64,000 bases of DNA from positions 1-64,000 of the forward strand of contig DASPQV010000048.1 in the NCBI GenBank assembly GCA_035624785.1, written 5' to 3'. The position numbers and the translations under genes are program-made. The notes beneath the pieces were generated by a model that searched no databases, was not told the DNA's origin, and saw only the letters and a program-made list of their open reading frames with translations. The stretch is from JAJZNI01 sp035624785 (lineage in GTDB: Bacteria > Chloroflexota > Dormibacteria > Aeolococcales > Aeolococcaceae). Shown here one piece after another: positions 41,759 through 52,623 of this stretch (within the stretch, counting starts at the first letter, position 1; every line of letters starts with the position of its first letter).

Positions 41759-43783
41759 ATGTACAACGCCGCCTGGGTCGTCGTGCTCCTGCCGCTGGCG
41801 GGGGCGATCTTCTCGTTCGTCGCCGAGACCGCGCGGCGGGCCGCCCAGCTCTGCATGGCCTTCGTGGCCGGGAGCCTGATCGTGGCCCTGATCGTGCTCG
41901 GCGACCGCTTCGCCCACCACACCCTGAGCGGTCTCCCCAACGTGTCGGCGCTGAGCTACTTCTCGGTGACGCTGCCGAGCACGGGGACCGAGACCAGCAT
42001 CTTCCCGAGCACCTTCGGCGCCGTCGTGGGGGTGCGGGTCGACAACCTCAGCGCCAGCTTCATGGTGCTGATCGCCTTCCTCTTCCTGCTGGTCCAGGGG
42101 CTGGGTATGGGCATGCTCCGGGGCGACGCCGCTCACCGGCGCTTCTTCTGGCTGAGCTCGGTCCTGGCCAGCGCCATGCTCGGGCTGGTGGCCAGCCCCG
42201 GCCTCTTCCAGGACTGGATGGCGCTCGGGGCGATGACCGCGATCACCCTTCTGCTGCTCCTCCACCGCTGGCACCGGGAGGAGACCGCGGCCCCGGCTCG
42301 GACCGCGTTCCTCACCCTATTGGGGGCGGACCTGAGCCTGCTGATCGGCCTCGTGTTCCTGGTCTACCGGCTGGGGGGCGCGATCAGCCTGTCGACGGTG
42401 CCGGGGGGCTTCACCGCCGCCCCCTTCGACGACTACCGGATCCTCGATCCGATATGGCAGAACACGCTGTCAGGGGCTCCGCACACCAGCTACCAGACGC
42501 TCACCATCCTCTGCCTGCTCCTCGGCGTTCCGGTCCTGATCCGGGCCGCCCAGATTCCCTTCACCGGCTGGTTCCTCGGACTTCGCGAGGCTCCCCTGCC
42601 TGTGCTCGCCGCGGTGTCGGTGTCCCTGCTCGGCGGGGTGCTCCTGCTGGCCCGGGTGTACACCCTGTTCCTCTCCACCCTCCACGCCCTGAGCGTGGTC
42701 GCGGTGATCGGGGCGGCCGGCGCGGTGGTGCTCAGCGCCGCCTGCCTGGCATCCCGGGACATCTACCGGATCGCGCTGCTCTCGGTGGCCGCTCAGCTCG
42801 CCCTGGCGATCACCGCCATGGGCGCGGGCGGTTACAGCACCGGGCTCCTGATCGCCTTCGTCAGCTCGCCGCTGGGCCTGCTGCTGATGGTCGCCGCGGG
42901 CGGCGCCGGGCGTGCCTACCGGACCCGCGACATCCATCTCATGGGCGGGGTCTGGCGGCGGATGCCGCGCACCGGGCTTGCCCTGACCATCTGGGCGCTG
43001 CTCACCGGAGGCCTCGACCTGGTCGGCTACGACGCGGTGTCGGCGATCTTCCACAACCGCTTCCCCAACGCCGGCCACCTCGCCGGCTGGGTCCAGGGAC
43101 TGGCGGGCGGGCTCGCCATGCTGGCGGTGCTGCTGACCGCCATGTACGCCGGGCGCGTGCTGATCGCGGTCTGCGCCGGTGGACCGGCGCCCCGGCGCGG
43201 AGGGGTGGTGGAGAGGATCACCGAGGCGGGGCCTGAGCTTCGCCGGGTGGCGCTGCTCGGGGCGGCGGCCAGCGTGGTCGCGGTGCTGATCGGGCTTCCC
43301 GGAGTGAGCGGGTTCGGGAGCGGCCGGTCTCGGGTGCCCGGCCTGACCTTCACCCATTGGGTGTTCTACGGTGGCATCAAGCAGGACATCCCCTTCGTCC
43401 CGCTGGCCCTGGTGATCGCGCTCGCGGCGCTGGCGGCCGGACTGGCAGGGGGCGGCCTGGTCGCCCGCCTGCGGTGGGCCGGGCTCCGGGCCCGGCTCCA
43501 CCTGCCCCAGATCAGCGCCACGCCGGCGCTGCGCCGCGCCGGGCTGGTCGCGGCTCGTCTCGCCGGCGCGGTTTCCGGGGAGCTGGCCGCCCTCGATCAC
43601 GGTCTGGTCGAGCCCCTCTACGACGCCTCGGGGGAGGGACTCGAGACGGCGGCGTGGTCCCTGGGCCGTCTCCGCGGCCGGCGCCTCGGGATCGGGCTCG
43701 CCGCCATGCTCGCCGTGGTGCTGATCCTCGTCGGGCTCAGCGTCCTCGCCGCCAGCGGCCACTTCCCGGTGCGCACGACATGA
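41759..43783 (+). CDS. nuoL: NuoL-like antiporter subunit, proton-path residues replaced
   Basis: The 674-residue protein aligns along NuoL: RVDNLSASFMVLI, GDAAHRRFFWLSS, IRAAQIPFTGWFLG and DIHLMGGVWRRMPRT. Residues central to proton transfer differ from the canonical subunit. By eye, the TM5 Glu (canonical GWEGVGL) is Met in DWMALGA, the TM7 Lys is Arg, the HAATMV His is Val, and the TM12 Lys (HAFFKALLF) is Leu in VSSPLGLLL. The length and membrane layout are intact. ATG directly follows the nuoK stop. Confidence 0.88.
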   Translation: MYNAAWVVVLLPLAGAIFSFVAETARRAAQLCMAFVAGSLIVALIVLGDRFAHHTLSGLPNVSALSYFSVTLPSTGTETSIFPSTFGAVVGVRVDNLSASFMVLIAFLFLLVQGLGMGMLRGDAAHRRFFWLSSVLASAMLGLVASPGLFQDWMALGAMTAITLLLLLHRWHREETAAPARTAFLTLLGADLSLLIGLVFLVYRLGGAISLSTVPGGFTAAPFDDYRILDPIWQNTLSGAPHTSYQTLTILCLLLGVPVLIRAAQIPFTGWFLGLREAPLPVLAAVSVSLLGGVLLLARVYTLFLSTLHALSVVAVIGAAGAVVLSAACLASRDIYRIALLSVAAQLALAITAMGAGGYSTGLLIAFVSSPLGLLLMVAAGGAGRAYRTRDIHLMGGVWRRMPRTGLALTIWALLTGGLDLVGYDAVSAIFHNRFPNAGHLAGWVQGLAGGLAMLAVLLTAMYAGRVLIAVCAGGPAPRRGGVVERITEAGPELRRVALLGAAASVVAVLIGLPGVSGFGSGRSRVPGLTFTHWVFYGGIKQDIPFVPLALVIALAALAAGLAGGGLVARLRWAGLRARLHLPQISATPALRRAGLVAARLAGAVSGELAALDHGLVEPLYDASGEGLETAAWSLGRLRGRRLGIGLAAMLAVVLILVGLSVLAASGHFPVRTT

Positions 43784-45306
43784 GCTTCCTGGCCCAGACG
43801 ACCACCACCACCGGGGTCAACTTCCCGACCATCGTCTTCACCCTCGCGGTCTGGAGTGCCACCGTCTTCGCGCTGATCGCCCTGGCCATGCCGGACCAGA
43901 CCCCGGAGCAGCGCGCCCGGATCAAGGCGGTGGCCACCAGCGGCGCCGGAGCCGCCCTCTTCTTCTCGATCTGGGCGACCCAGACCCAGGCTGCCAACGC
44001 CGCCGGGGGCGCCCCGGGCGGGGAGCTGCTCGAGCAGCACAGCTGGCTCAGCTCCTTCCCGTTCCCCTCGACCTACCACCTCGACGCGGACGGCCTCGGG
44101 CTGGGCCTGCTGCTGCTGGTGTCGGTGGTGTTCTTCTGCGCCTCGCTCGCGGCCTGGAGGAACGACCGGCGGGTCAAGCTGCTCAGCTTCTGCATGCTCA
44201 TCCTGGAGACCGCCTTCCTGGGCGTCCTCGTCGCCTACGACTGGCTGCTCTTCCTGTTCTTCTGGTCGCTCCCGGTGGCTCCTGTCTACCTCCTGGTGAG
44301 GGGCTTCGGCCGCGGCCATCGGGCCCGGGCCGCATCCCGCTACGCCATCGCCAGCCTGCTCACCACGGCGCTGCTCATCCTGGTGGCGGGGCTGATCACC
44401 GTCCAGGGCAACCTCCGCGCCTTCGACATGGGGACGCTGCCCACCCTGCCCGGGACCGGCCAGGCGGTCTGCTTCTGGCTGACCGCCGCGGCCTTCCTGC
44501 TGGCGATGGCGGTGGTCCCGGTGCACAGCGCCCTTCTCGACCTGGAGGAGGACAGCACCGGCGCCCTGGCTGCCGTCTTCGGCGCGGTGCTGCCCACCAT
44601 GGGCGCCTACGGCCTGCTCCACGTCACCCTCGGCTTCTTTCCGATCGCGGTCAACTACTCGCTTTTCTTCGCCGCGCTGGCGGTGGTGACGGTGCTCTGG
44701 TCCGGGGTCATGGCGCTGCGCGCCGACGACCTCCGGCGGCTGATCGGCCATGCCGGCAACGTCCTGATGGGCCTGGTGCTGCTCGGGGTCGCCGGGCACA
44801 CCACCATCTCGCTGACCGGGGCCACCTACATCCTGATCGCCCGCGGCCTAGCGGTCGCGCTGCTGATGCTGGCGGCCTCCGCCATCCAGGAGCGGACCCG
44901 CAGGATCCGGATCTCGCAGCTGGGCGGGCTGGCCTGGCAGGCTCCCCATCTCGCCGCGTTCTGGGGAGTCGGCATCCTGACCGCCTCCGGCATCCCGCTC
45001 CTGGGCGGGTTCTTCGGCGAGCTGCTGCTCTTCACCGGCGCGTTCCCGGCTCACCGCTGGACCACGGTGGTGGTCCTGGGCGGCACCCTCCTGCTCGCCG
45101 GGGTCCTGCTCTGGACCGCCCAGCGGGTCTTCGCGGGCGCTGAGCACGAGGGGTTCAGCCGGGTCCGGGACCTGGGTGTCCTCGAGATCACCTACCTCGG
45201 GATCCTGGCCGCGGTCAGCCTGTTCTTCGGCATCCTGCCCGCCCACTTCGACACCCTGTTCATGAACGGGGCCACCAACATCCTCTACCCGCTGAGCGCT
45301 GGCTGA
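43780..45306 (+). CDS. nuoM: NuoM-like antiporter subunit, proton-path residues replaced
   Basis: The 508-residue protein matches NuoM along its length: LDADGLGLGLLLLVS, DWLLFLFFWSLPVAPVYLL, DLRRLIGHAGNVLMG, IQERTRRIRISQLGGLAWQ and SGIPLLGGFFGELLL. The TM5 Glu (canonical FWELMLIPM) is Ser, the TM7 Lys (FAVKVPLFP) is Ala, and the TM8 Lys (LLKLGTYG) is Thr in LPTMGAYG. The ATG overlaps the nuoL stop by 4 nt. Confidence 0.88.
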   Translation: MSFLAQTTTTTGVNFPTIVFTLAVWSATVFALIALAMPDQTPEQRARIKAVATSGAGAALFFSIWATQTQAANAAGGAPGGELLEQHSWLSSFPFPSTYHLDADGLGLGLLLLVSVVFFCASLAAWRNDRRVKLLSFCMLILETAFLGVLVAYDWLLFLFFWSLPVAPVYLLVRGFGRGHRARAASRYAIASLLTTALLILVAGLITVQGNLRAFDMGTLPTLPGTGQAVCFWLTAAAFLLAMAVVPVHSALLDLEEDSTGALAAVFGAVLPTMGAYGLLHVTLGFFPIAVNYSLFFAALAVVTVLWSGVMALRADDLRRLIGHAGNVLMGLVLLGVAGHTTISLTGATYILIARGLAVALLMLAASAIQERTRRIRISQLGGLAWQAPHLAAFWGVGILTASGIPLLGGFFGELLLFTGAFPAHRWTTVVVLGGTLLLAGVLLWTAQRVFAGAEHEGFSRVRDLGVLEITYLGILAAVSLFFGILPAHFDTLFMNGATNILYPLSAG

Positions 45307-46790
45307 TGGCCGATCCGAGCGGCCCTTCCGCCTTCCAGGCCCTGCTGCCCGCCTGGTTCCTGCTCCTCGCCGCCCTGGTCACCGCGCTGCTCGGCTGGCT
45401 GCGGCCCCGCCTGTGGATCGCGGTCCATCGCCTCATCGGCGGCATCGGCGTGGTGGCGGCGCTGATCGCCGAGGTCGTCCTCTTCCGGGGCATCACCTCC
45501 ATCACCGGGATCAGCCTGGTGGCATACGGCGGTTCGGTGGTGGTCGACAACTTCGCCACCTACTCCGTCGTCCTGCTCTGCGGCGTCGCTCTGGTCGGGC
45601 TGCTCACCAGCGGCACCGCCGCCCCGGCCCTGGGCCGTCGGGCGCCCGCCTATCACGCCCTGCTGCTCACCGCCGCCGCCGGCGGCGTGGTCATGGCCTC
45701 GGGGTGGGAGATGGGGATGCTGGTCGCCGGCCTGGCGCTGCTCGTCCCCAGCCTGGTGGGCATGGTGGCCGTCGACAAGGCGGTCGACGGGCCGGGCGAA
45801 GCCGGCCTGCGCCAGCTGGTTGGGCTCGGGGTGGCGATGGCCGTGCTGGTCTACGGGCTGGCGGTGGTCTACGGGGCGACCGGGACCACCGACCTCTCGG
45901 CGACCACAGCCCCGCTAGCGGGCGCCTCACCGCCTCTCGAGGGACTGGGGTTGGCACTCGTGATCGTCGGTCTGGCCTCCCTGGTCGGCGCGGCCCCGCT
46001 TCACGACTGGCTGCTTCAGGTCGCCCGGGCGAGCCGGGGCGCCGTCGCCGGCACGGTGATCGCCCTAGCGGTGACCTCGGGTGGGGTCGCCCTCGTCCGG
46101 GTGCTGGTGAGCGGCTTCTCCGCCTCGCTCCGCCCCTGGGTGGTCCTGGCTGGGGTGCTGGCCGCCATAGCCTGTCTCTACGCTGCGCTGCTCAGCATCG
46201 CGGCGTCGACGGTCCGCCGCCTGATCGCCCTGGGGGCGAGCCTGCAGGGAGGCCTGCTGATCGCCGCCCTGGTGGGCGGCGGGCTGGACAACCAGGGCCG
46301 TGCCGAGGGTGGCGTCGATGCCCTGCTCTTCGGCCTGGCCGTCTTCGCGCTCTCCGTGCTGGCCGGATTCCTGGCCCTGGCGCTCCTCGAGGCGGACGGG
46401 ATGGGAGCTCGGATCAGCGACCTCCGCGGTCTCTCCCGGCGCTCGCCGCTGGCCGCTGGCCTGCTGGCCCTCGGCCTCGCTGGGCTCGCCGGGGCGCCAC
46501 CCCTGGCGGGCTTCATCGCTCGGGTCCTGATCGCCGGGGCCGCCATGGCCGGCGGGTACGGGTGGGTGGCCCTGGCCACCGTGGCCGCCTCGCTGATCTA
46601 CGCCATCCCGGCGCTGCGCGCCCTAGCCGCCATCTTTGTCGAGGACGAGGACGCCCCCGCGCTCGCCGGGAGCGCCCCGCTGCTGGCTCGCGCCGGCGCC
46701 GTGGCCTGCGCCGTGTTCGGGGTGGTGGCCAGCGTCGTCGCCGGTCCCCTCATCTACGTCGCCAACCTCTCGGCGATCTCGCTGCGCTGA
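45306..46790 (+). CDS. nuoN: NuoN-like antiporter subunit, proton-path residues replaced
   Basis: The 494-residue protein has about 14 membrane helices in the NuoN layout. APLHDWLLQVARASRGAVAG corresponds to the canonical PFHxWxPDVYxGAP region, and SPLAAGLLALGLAGLAGAPPLAGFIARVL to LaGIPPlaGFxGK. The conserved lysines and the TM5 Glu align with Ser/Leu, Arg and Ala by eye. The ATG overlaps the nuoM stop by 1 nt. The run ends here; no other nuo gene follows. Confidence 0.86.
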   Translation: MADPSGPSAFQALLPAWFLLLAALVTALLGWLRPRLWIAVHRLIGGIGVVAALIAEVVLFRGITSITGISLVAYGGSVVVDNFATYSVVLLCGVALVGLLTSGTAAPALGRRAPAYHALLLTAAAGGVVMASGWEMGMLVAGLALLVPSLVGMVAVDKAVDGPGEAGLRQLVGLGVAMAVLVYGLAVVYGATGTTDLSATTAPLAGASPPLEGLGLALVIVGLASLVGAAPLHDWLLQVARASRGAVAGTVIALAVTSGGVALVRVLVSGFSASLRPWVVLAGVLAAIACLYAALLSIAASTVRRLIALGASLQGGLLIAALVGGGLDNQGRAEGGVDALLFGLAVFALSVLAGFLALALLEADGMGARISDLRGLSRRSPLAAGLLALGLAGLAGAPPLAGFIARVLIAGAAMAGGYGWVALATVAASLIYAIPALRALAAIFVEDEDAPALAGSAPLLARAGAVACAVFGVVASVVAGPLIYVANLSAISLR

Positions 46791-46834
46791 GCGATGGCCG
46801 CGGGGCCGGCTGAGTGGTGGCCGCCGCGGCGCGG

Positions 46835-46840
46835 TAATAT
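46835..46840 (+). promoter_or_regulatory. -10 box for SRP RNA
   Basis: TAATAT ends 6 nt before the predicted RNA 5' end at 46847, which independently supports that 5' end. Confidence 0.6.
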
Positions 46841-46846
46841 CGGTGG

Positions 46847-47117
46847 TGGTCGCGCTAGACGGGGAGCCAGCGGTGCCCTGCACCCGCAATCCGCTATAGC
46901 GGGGTCGAATTCCCCACCAAGGGGGCGCGCGTCGGGTCTGCTCCGGTCTCACCGGCGTTGAGGGCCGGGTCCCGCGCAGCCCGGGCCCGTGAACCGCGTC
47001 AGGTCCGGAAGGAAGCAGCGCTAAGCGGTCCCCCGGGGGTGCCGCGGGTCCACCTGGCCTGAGCCGAGGGATCGGGTGAGCGCCGGTGGCGTGCCAACGA
47101 CGTGGGGTGCGCGACCA
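46847..47117 (+). ncRNA. ffs: Large bacterial SRP RNA (with Alu domain)
   Basis: About 271 nt. The 5' Alu part contains the conserved core GGTGCCCTGCACCCGCAATC and a CGCTATAGCGGGGTCGAATT segment as in Bacillus scRNA. The S domain has GTCAGGTCCGGAAGGAAGCA, the Ffh-binding GGAA hairpin. The ends TGGTCGCGC (46847-46855) and GCGCGACCA (47109-47117) are perfectly complementary, and an internal GGCCGGGT/ACCTGGCC stem closes the S domain. It targets membrane proteins with Ffh. Confidence 0.95.
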
Positions 47118-47347
47118 CTTCGCCGCCTGAGCCCGCACTTCGAGCCGCGCCCGGGCGTCCGCGATTGCCGGGTGCTCAGGCGACCAGCCCTCGACGTCGA
47201 CGGCGGATCGGCCGAGACGGTCAGGAAGGTGTCCGCGGTGACCTGGACGGCGGGCACGTCGAGCACGACCGCTTGGCCGGCGTCCGTCCAGCGGTGCCGC
47301 CGAGCTCGGCTCCGGACCACCGGGGCGGGGAGGTATCGTCGGGCGCC
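47118..47347 (+). other. Spacer between SRP RNA and dnaX
   Basis: These 230 nt hold no gene I can support. Reading frames here are shadows. A TATCGT -10 box at its end serves dnaX. Confidence 0.6.
47334..47339 (+). promoter_or_regulatory. -10 box, leaderless start of dnaX
   Basis: TATCGT ends 8 nt before the GTG at 47348. Confidence 0.45.
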
Positions 47348-49216
47348 GTGACCGCCCTCTACCTGAAGTACCGATCGGCGGTCCTGGGAGAGCTGATCGG
47401 CCAGGACCACATCGTCCGCACCCTGGGCAACGAGCTGCGCCTCGGCAAGCTTGCCCACGCCTACCTCCTCGCCGGCATCCGGGGGACGGGCAAGACCTCG
47501 ACCGCCCGGATCCTGGCCCGGGCGGTGAACTGCCTCCAGCCTCAGGATGGCGAGCCCTGCAACCGGTGCGCCGCCTGCCTGGAGATCCTGGAGGGATCGG
47601 CTGTCGACGTGCTGGAGATCGACGCCGCCAGCAACCGGGGCATCGACGAGATGCGCGACCTGCGCGAGCGCGTCCGCTATCTGCCGGCCCGCCTGCGGAC
47701 CAAGGTCTACATCATCGACGAGGCCCACATGCTCACCACCGAGGCCTGGAACGCCTTCCTCAAGACCCTGGAGGAGCCGCCCGGCCACGTCCTCTTCGTG
47801 CTCTGCACCACCGAGCCCCACAAGGTGCCGGAGACGGTGCGCTCGCGGGTCCAGCGCTTCGACTTCGGGCGCGTGGCCGCGACCGGGATCGAGGCCCACC
47901 TGGCCGCGATCGTCGCCGCCGAGGGGATGGAGGCGGACCCCGCCGCCCTGCGCACCATCGCCCTGGCGGCCCAGGGCAGCGTGCGTGACGCCCTGTCCCT
48001 GCTCGACCAGTGCTTTGCCATGGGCGAGCGCCCGGTCACCGTGGCGGGCTGCCGGCGGGCGCTGGGCCTCGCCGACCCGGCGGTGGTCCGCGACCTCCTC
48101 GAGGGCCTGGCCGAGCGCGACGCCGCCGCCGCGCTGCGAGCCGCCGCCGCCGCCTTCGAGGCGGGAGCGGACCCTCGCCAGCTGCTCCGGGAATGCTCTC
48201 GGCTGGCCCGGGCAGCCGAGCTCCACGCGGTCGGCTACTCCGAGGGCACGGGGCTGGACGCCGAGGAGGATGAGCTGTGCCGCCGGCTGGCCACCCGCCA
48301 GCCCGACGGCCACTGGCTCAGGGTGCTGGAACAGATGGGGGCCACCGCCCTGGAGCTTCGCCAGCCGGTCGATGCCCGGCTCCAGGTCGAGGCCTGCCTG
48401 CTCCGCCTTTGCCGGCCGGCCGACCCCGCCGACGTGGCCGGGCTGGCTGCCCGGCTCGCCAGCCTGGAGCGCCGGCTGGGCGCGGGACCCGGCGCGGAGC
48501 GGGAGGCCCGGCCGGCAGCCGCAGCCGACGAGCGGGCGGCGCCGGGCGCGCTGCCCGAGACGCCGGCGCCGCGGGTGCCCGGCACGGCGGGACAGCCGCC
48601 GCCGTCCGGCGTGGTGTCCCGCCCCGCGCCCGCATCCTCGGCACCGGCCGCGATCGCCGGGCCGCCAGCGTCCGCCGCGGTGGGCCGCCCCGCCCCCGCG
48701 CCATCGGCACCGGCGGCGACCGCAGCGCCGCTGGTGCCCGCCGTCCCGTCCCAACCATCGAGCTCCCGCGCCGCCGGGTCCACGTCCGCCCTGTCGGGAG
48801 GACCGCTCGACACCCCTGAGGCCTGGCAGCGTGCCTGGCCGTCCCTGATCGAGGCGGTGAACCAGCGGGACCGGGTCTTCGCCGGGGTGCTCCGTGGCTG
48901 CCGCCCTCTCGAGGCTGACCCGGAGCGCCTGGTCATCGGGGCTCCCTTCGGTTTCCACCTCGCTCAGCTCCGCAACAAGGACAAGGCACCGATGCTGGCG
49001 GAGGTTGTCCGCACCCTGGCGGGAGGCAGCCGGGCGGTGACTGCCGAGCTGTCCAAAACCCGTCAGGCCGAGGCAGAGGGAGCGGCCGGCGATGCCGGCC
49101 CGAGTCTCACCGATGAGGTGCTGTCCACCTTCACCGGCAGCCGGGTCACGGCAACGCGCCTCCAGGAGCGCAGCCGTGAGCCGGCCGGCGAGACGGGCTC
49201 GGCGCCCGCCGGTTAG
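47348..49216 (+). CDS. dnaX: DNA polymerase III subunit gamma/tau
   Basis: The 622-residue clamp-loader subunit has Walker A GIRGTGKTSTARI (about residue 40), a zinc module NCLQPQDGEPCNRCAACLEI, Walker B VYIIDEAHMLT and the SRC-like arginine-finger region VRSRVQRFDF. Domain III extends to about residue 370, followed by a Pro/Ala-rich linker (about residues 375-480) and a C-terminal polymerase-contact domain. GTG at 47348 gives TALYLKYRSAVLGELIGQDH, the family N terminus. No programmed frameshift site is obvious. Confidence 0.96.
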   Translation: MTALYLKYRSAVLGELIGQDHIVRTLGNELRLGKLAHAYLLAGIRGTGKTSTARILARAVNCLQPQDGEPCNRCAACLEILEGSAVDVLEIDAASNRGIDEMRDLRERVRYLPARLRTKVYIIDEAHMLTTEAWNAFLKTLEEPPGHVLFVLCTTEPHKVPETVRSRVQRFDFGRVAATGIEAHLAAIVAAEGMEADPAALRTIALAAQGSVRDALSLLDQCFAMGERPVTVAGCRRALGLADPAVVRDLLEGLAERDAAAALRAAAAAFEAGADPRQLLRECSRLARAAELHAVGYSEGTGLDAEEDELCRRLATRQPDGHWLRVLEQMGATALELRQPVDARLQVEACLLRLCRPADPADVAGLAARLASLERRLGAGPGAEREARPAAAADERAAPGALPETPAPRVPGTAGQPPPSGVVSRPAPASSAPAAIAGPPASAAVGRPAPAPSAPAATAAPLVPAVPSQPSSSRAAGSTSALSGGPLDTPEAWQRAWPSLIEAVNQRDRVFAGVLRGCRPLEADPERLVIGAPFGFHLAQLRNKDKAPMLAEVVRTLAGGSRAVTAELSKTRQAEAEGAAGDAGPSLTDEVLSTFTGSRVTATRLQERSREPAGETGSAPAG

Positions 49217-49219
49217 ACT
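49214..49219 (+). promoter_or_regulatory. -10 box, leaderless start of ybaB
   Basis: TAGACT overlaps the end of dnaX and ends 9 nt before the ybaB ATG. Confidence 0.4.
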
Positions 49220-49228
49220 GCGGCCGAG

Positions 49229-49537
49229 ATGAAGAACCCCAACATGCTGCGCCAGATCCAGCAGATGCAGGCCAGGATGGCCAAGGTGCAGGAGGAGCTG
49301 GGGAGCATGACCGTGACCGGCACCGCCGGCGGGGGGGCGGTGACGGTGGTTGCCGACGGCCACCAGCAGATCCGCAGCGTGGCCATCGACCCGGAGGCGC
49401 TCGAGGAGGGCGCCGAGCTGCTCGGGGACCTGGTCCTCGCCGCGGTCAACTCCGCGCTCGACCAGTCCCGAGAGTTGGCCGCCCAGCAGATGGGCCAGCT
49501 GACCGCCGGCCTCGGCCTGCCGCCCGGCCTTCTCTGA
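49229..49537 (+). CDS. ybaB: YbaB/EbfC nucleoid-associated protein
   Basis: The 102-residue protein has the YbaB/EbfC layout: an N-terminal helix MLRQIQQMQARMAKVQEELG, a GTAGGGAVTVVADGHQQIRS strand pair, IDPEALEEGAELLGDLVLAA and a C-terminal helix. It binds DNA as a dimer. The order dnaX-ybaB-recR is widely conserved. The recR GTG follows directly after its stop. Confidence 0.96.
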   Translation: MKNPNMLRQIQQMQARMAKVQEELGSMTVTGTAGGGAVTVVADGHQQIRSVAIDPEALEEGAELLGDLVLAAVNSALDQSRELAAQQMGQLTAGLGLPPGLL

Positions 49538-50152
49538 GTGTCCCTGATTCCGGAACCGGTCGAACGGCTGGTAGCGGAGTTCGGCCGCCTCCCGGGGGTG
49601 GGCCCGAAGACCGCTCAGCGCCTCGCCTTCTACTGCCTGCGGACGGACCCGGAGCGGGTCAGCCGCCTCGCCGACGCCCTGGCCGGGCTGCGTTCCGCGG
49701 TCCGGCCCTGCTCGCGCTGCTTCTTCATCGCCGACGAGGAGCTCTGCGCGATCTGCCGCAACGGCAGGAGGGATGCCTCGGTGATCTGCGTCGTCGAGGA
49801 CGCCCTGGACGTCATCGCCGTCGAGCGCAGCGGAGAGTTCCAGGGCCTCTACCACGTCCTGGGTGGCGCTCTGTCGCCGATCGAGGGGATCGGCCCGGGG
49901 CAGCTCCGGATCGCCGAGCTGGAGGCCCGCGTCGCCGATGGCGGGGTCAGCGAGGTGGTTCTCGCCACCGACCCCGACGTCGAGGGCGAGGCTACCGCCC
50001 ACTACCTGGCGGAGAGGCTCGGCCGGAGCGGGGTGAGGATCACCCGGCTGGCCCATGGGCTCCCGGCCGGCGCCGACCTGCAGTACGCCGACGAGCTCAC
50101 CGTGGCCCGGGCCCTGGCCGGCCGGCGGGCTCTGGACAGCGACCGGCCCTGA
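49538..50152 (+). CDS. recR: Recombination protein RecR
   Basis: The 204-residue protein has an HhH motif (GRLPGVGPKTAQRLAFYCL), a zinc finger CSRCFFIADEELCAICRNG (about residues 58-76) and a Toprim domain with VICVVEDALDVIAVERSGEF and VVLATDPDVEGEATAHYLAE. With RecO it loads RecA at gaps. It starts with GTG directly after ybaB. Confidence 0.97.
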   Translation: MSLIPEPVERLVAEFGRLPGVGPKTAQRLAFYCLRTDPERVSRLADALAGLRSAVRPCSRCFFIADEELCAICRNGRRDASVICVVEDALDVIAVERSGEFQGLYHVLGGALSPIEGIGPGQLRIAELEARVADGGVSEVVLATDPDVEGEATAHYLAERLGRSGVRITRLAHGLPAGADLQYADELTVARALAGRRALDSDRP

Positions 50153-50573
50153 GCCGCCGCCCGCCGGTCCTGGCTGACGAAGGGCGGGGGCGCGGATGCG
50201 AGTGGCAGGCTCGGCGGAGCCGCGGTTGGGAGCTCCGCGAGGGTGCTCCGCCCGCCGGGAAACGCCGCCGCCGGCCGCCGCGCTGCTATGATCCGCGGTC
50301 GGCGTCGGGAGACGCCGGCACCTCGGGCGGGCCCGGCCGCGTTGACGGTCTGACCTGGCCGCGGTAAACTCCATAAGTTGCCCGCCGGGCCGGGTCCCGG
50401 TGGGGAGCGTGCTGCCGAGCCTCCAACCGGTTCGGCGCGCGGCTCGATCCTTGACAATTGAAGAGTGGAGACGACTTTCCGCAAAGGCTCCGGGCCGGCG
50501 CTCGCGCCGGAACCCGCGCAGCCCTCGTCCGACGTTTGCATTAGGCCCGCGCAAGCGGGCAGCAACGTCTTAT
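50153..50573 (+). other. rrn promoter and 16S leader region
   Basis: These 421 nt hold no gene. They contain a promoter at 50342-50370, a TTGACAATTGAAGAGTGG segment near 50451 that may be part of an antitermination or processing signal, a CCGGCG-CTCG-CGCCGG hairpin (50495-50510), and a GCCCGC-GCAA-GCGGGC hairpin (50545-50560) flanked by GACGTT and AACGTC. Confidence 0.7.
50342..50370 (+). promoter_or_regulatory. rrn operon promoter
   Basis: A -35 TTGACG (50342-50347) and a -10 TAAACT (50365-50370) are separated by 17 bp, the optimal spacing for the main sigma factor. The predicted start is near 50377, about 197 nt upstream of mature 16S rRNA. Confidence 0.75.
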
Positions 50574-52467
<1,894 letters not shown>

Positions 52468-52541
52468 GGGCCTTTAGCTCAGGTGGTAAGAGCGCACGGC
52501 TGATAACCGTGAGGTCTGTGGTTCGAGTCCACAAAGGCCCA
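52468..52541 (+). tRNA. tRNA-Ile (GAU)
   Basis: Acceptor GGGCCTT/AAGGCCC, anticodon loop CTGATAA (GAU), T loop TTCGAGT. CCA is not encoded. It lies in the rrn spacer, the usual place for this tRNA. Confidence 0.97.
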
Positions 52542-52547
52542 CGCCTT

Positions 52548-52623
52548 GGGGATGTAGCTCAGCTGGGAGAGCACCTGCTTTGCACGCAGGGGGTCGGGAG
52601 TTCGAGTCTCCCCATCTCCACCA
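52548..52623 (+). tRNA. tRNA-Ala (UGC)
   Basis: Acceptor GGGGATG/CATCTCC (with a G-U pair), anticodon loop TTTGCAC (UGC), T loop TTCGAGT. CCA is encoded at 52621-52623. It follows tRNA-Ile by 6 nt. Confidence 0.97.

Noticed and set aside
47021..50554. Very long minus-strand open frame opposite dnaX, ybaB and recR
   Set aside because: It crosses three well-conserved genes and the SRP RNA region. GC-rich codon bias on the plus strand produces such antisense frames; its product has no recognisable domain and is rich in Gly, Arg and His.
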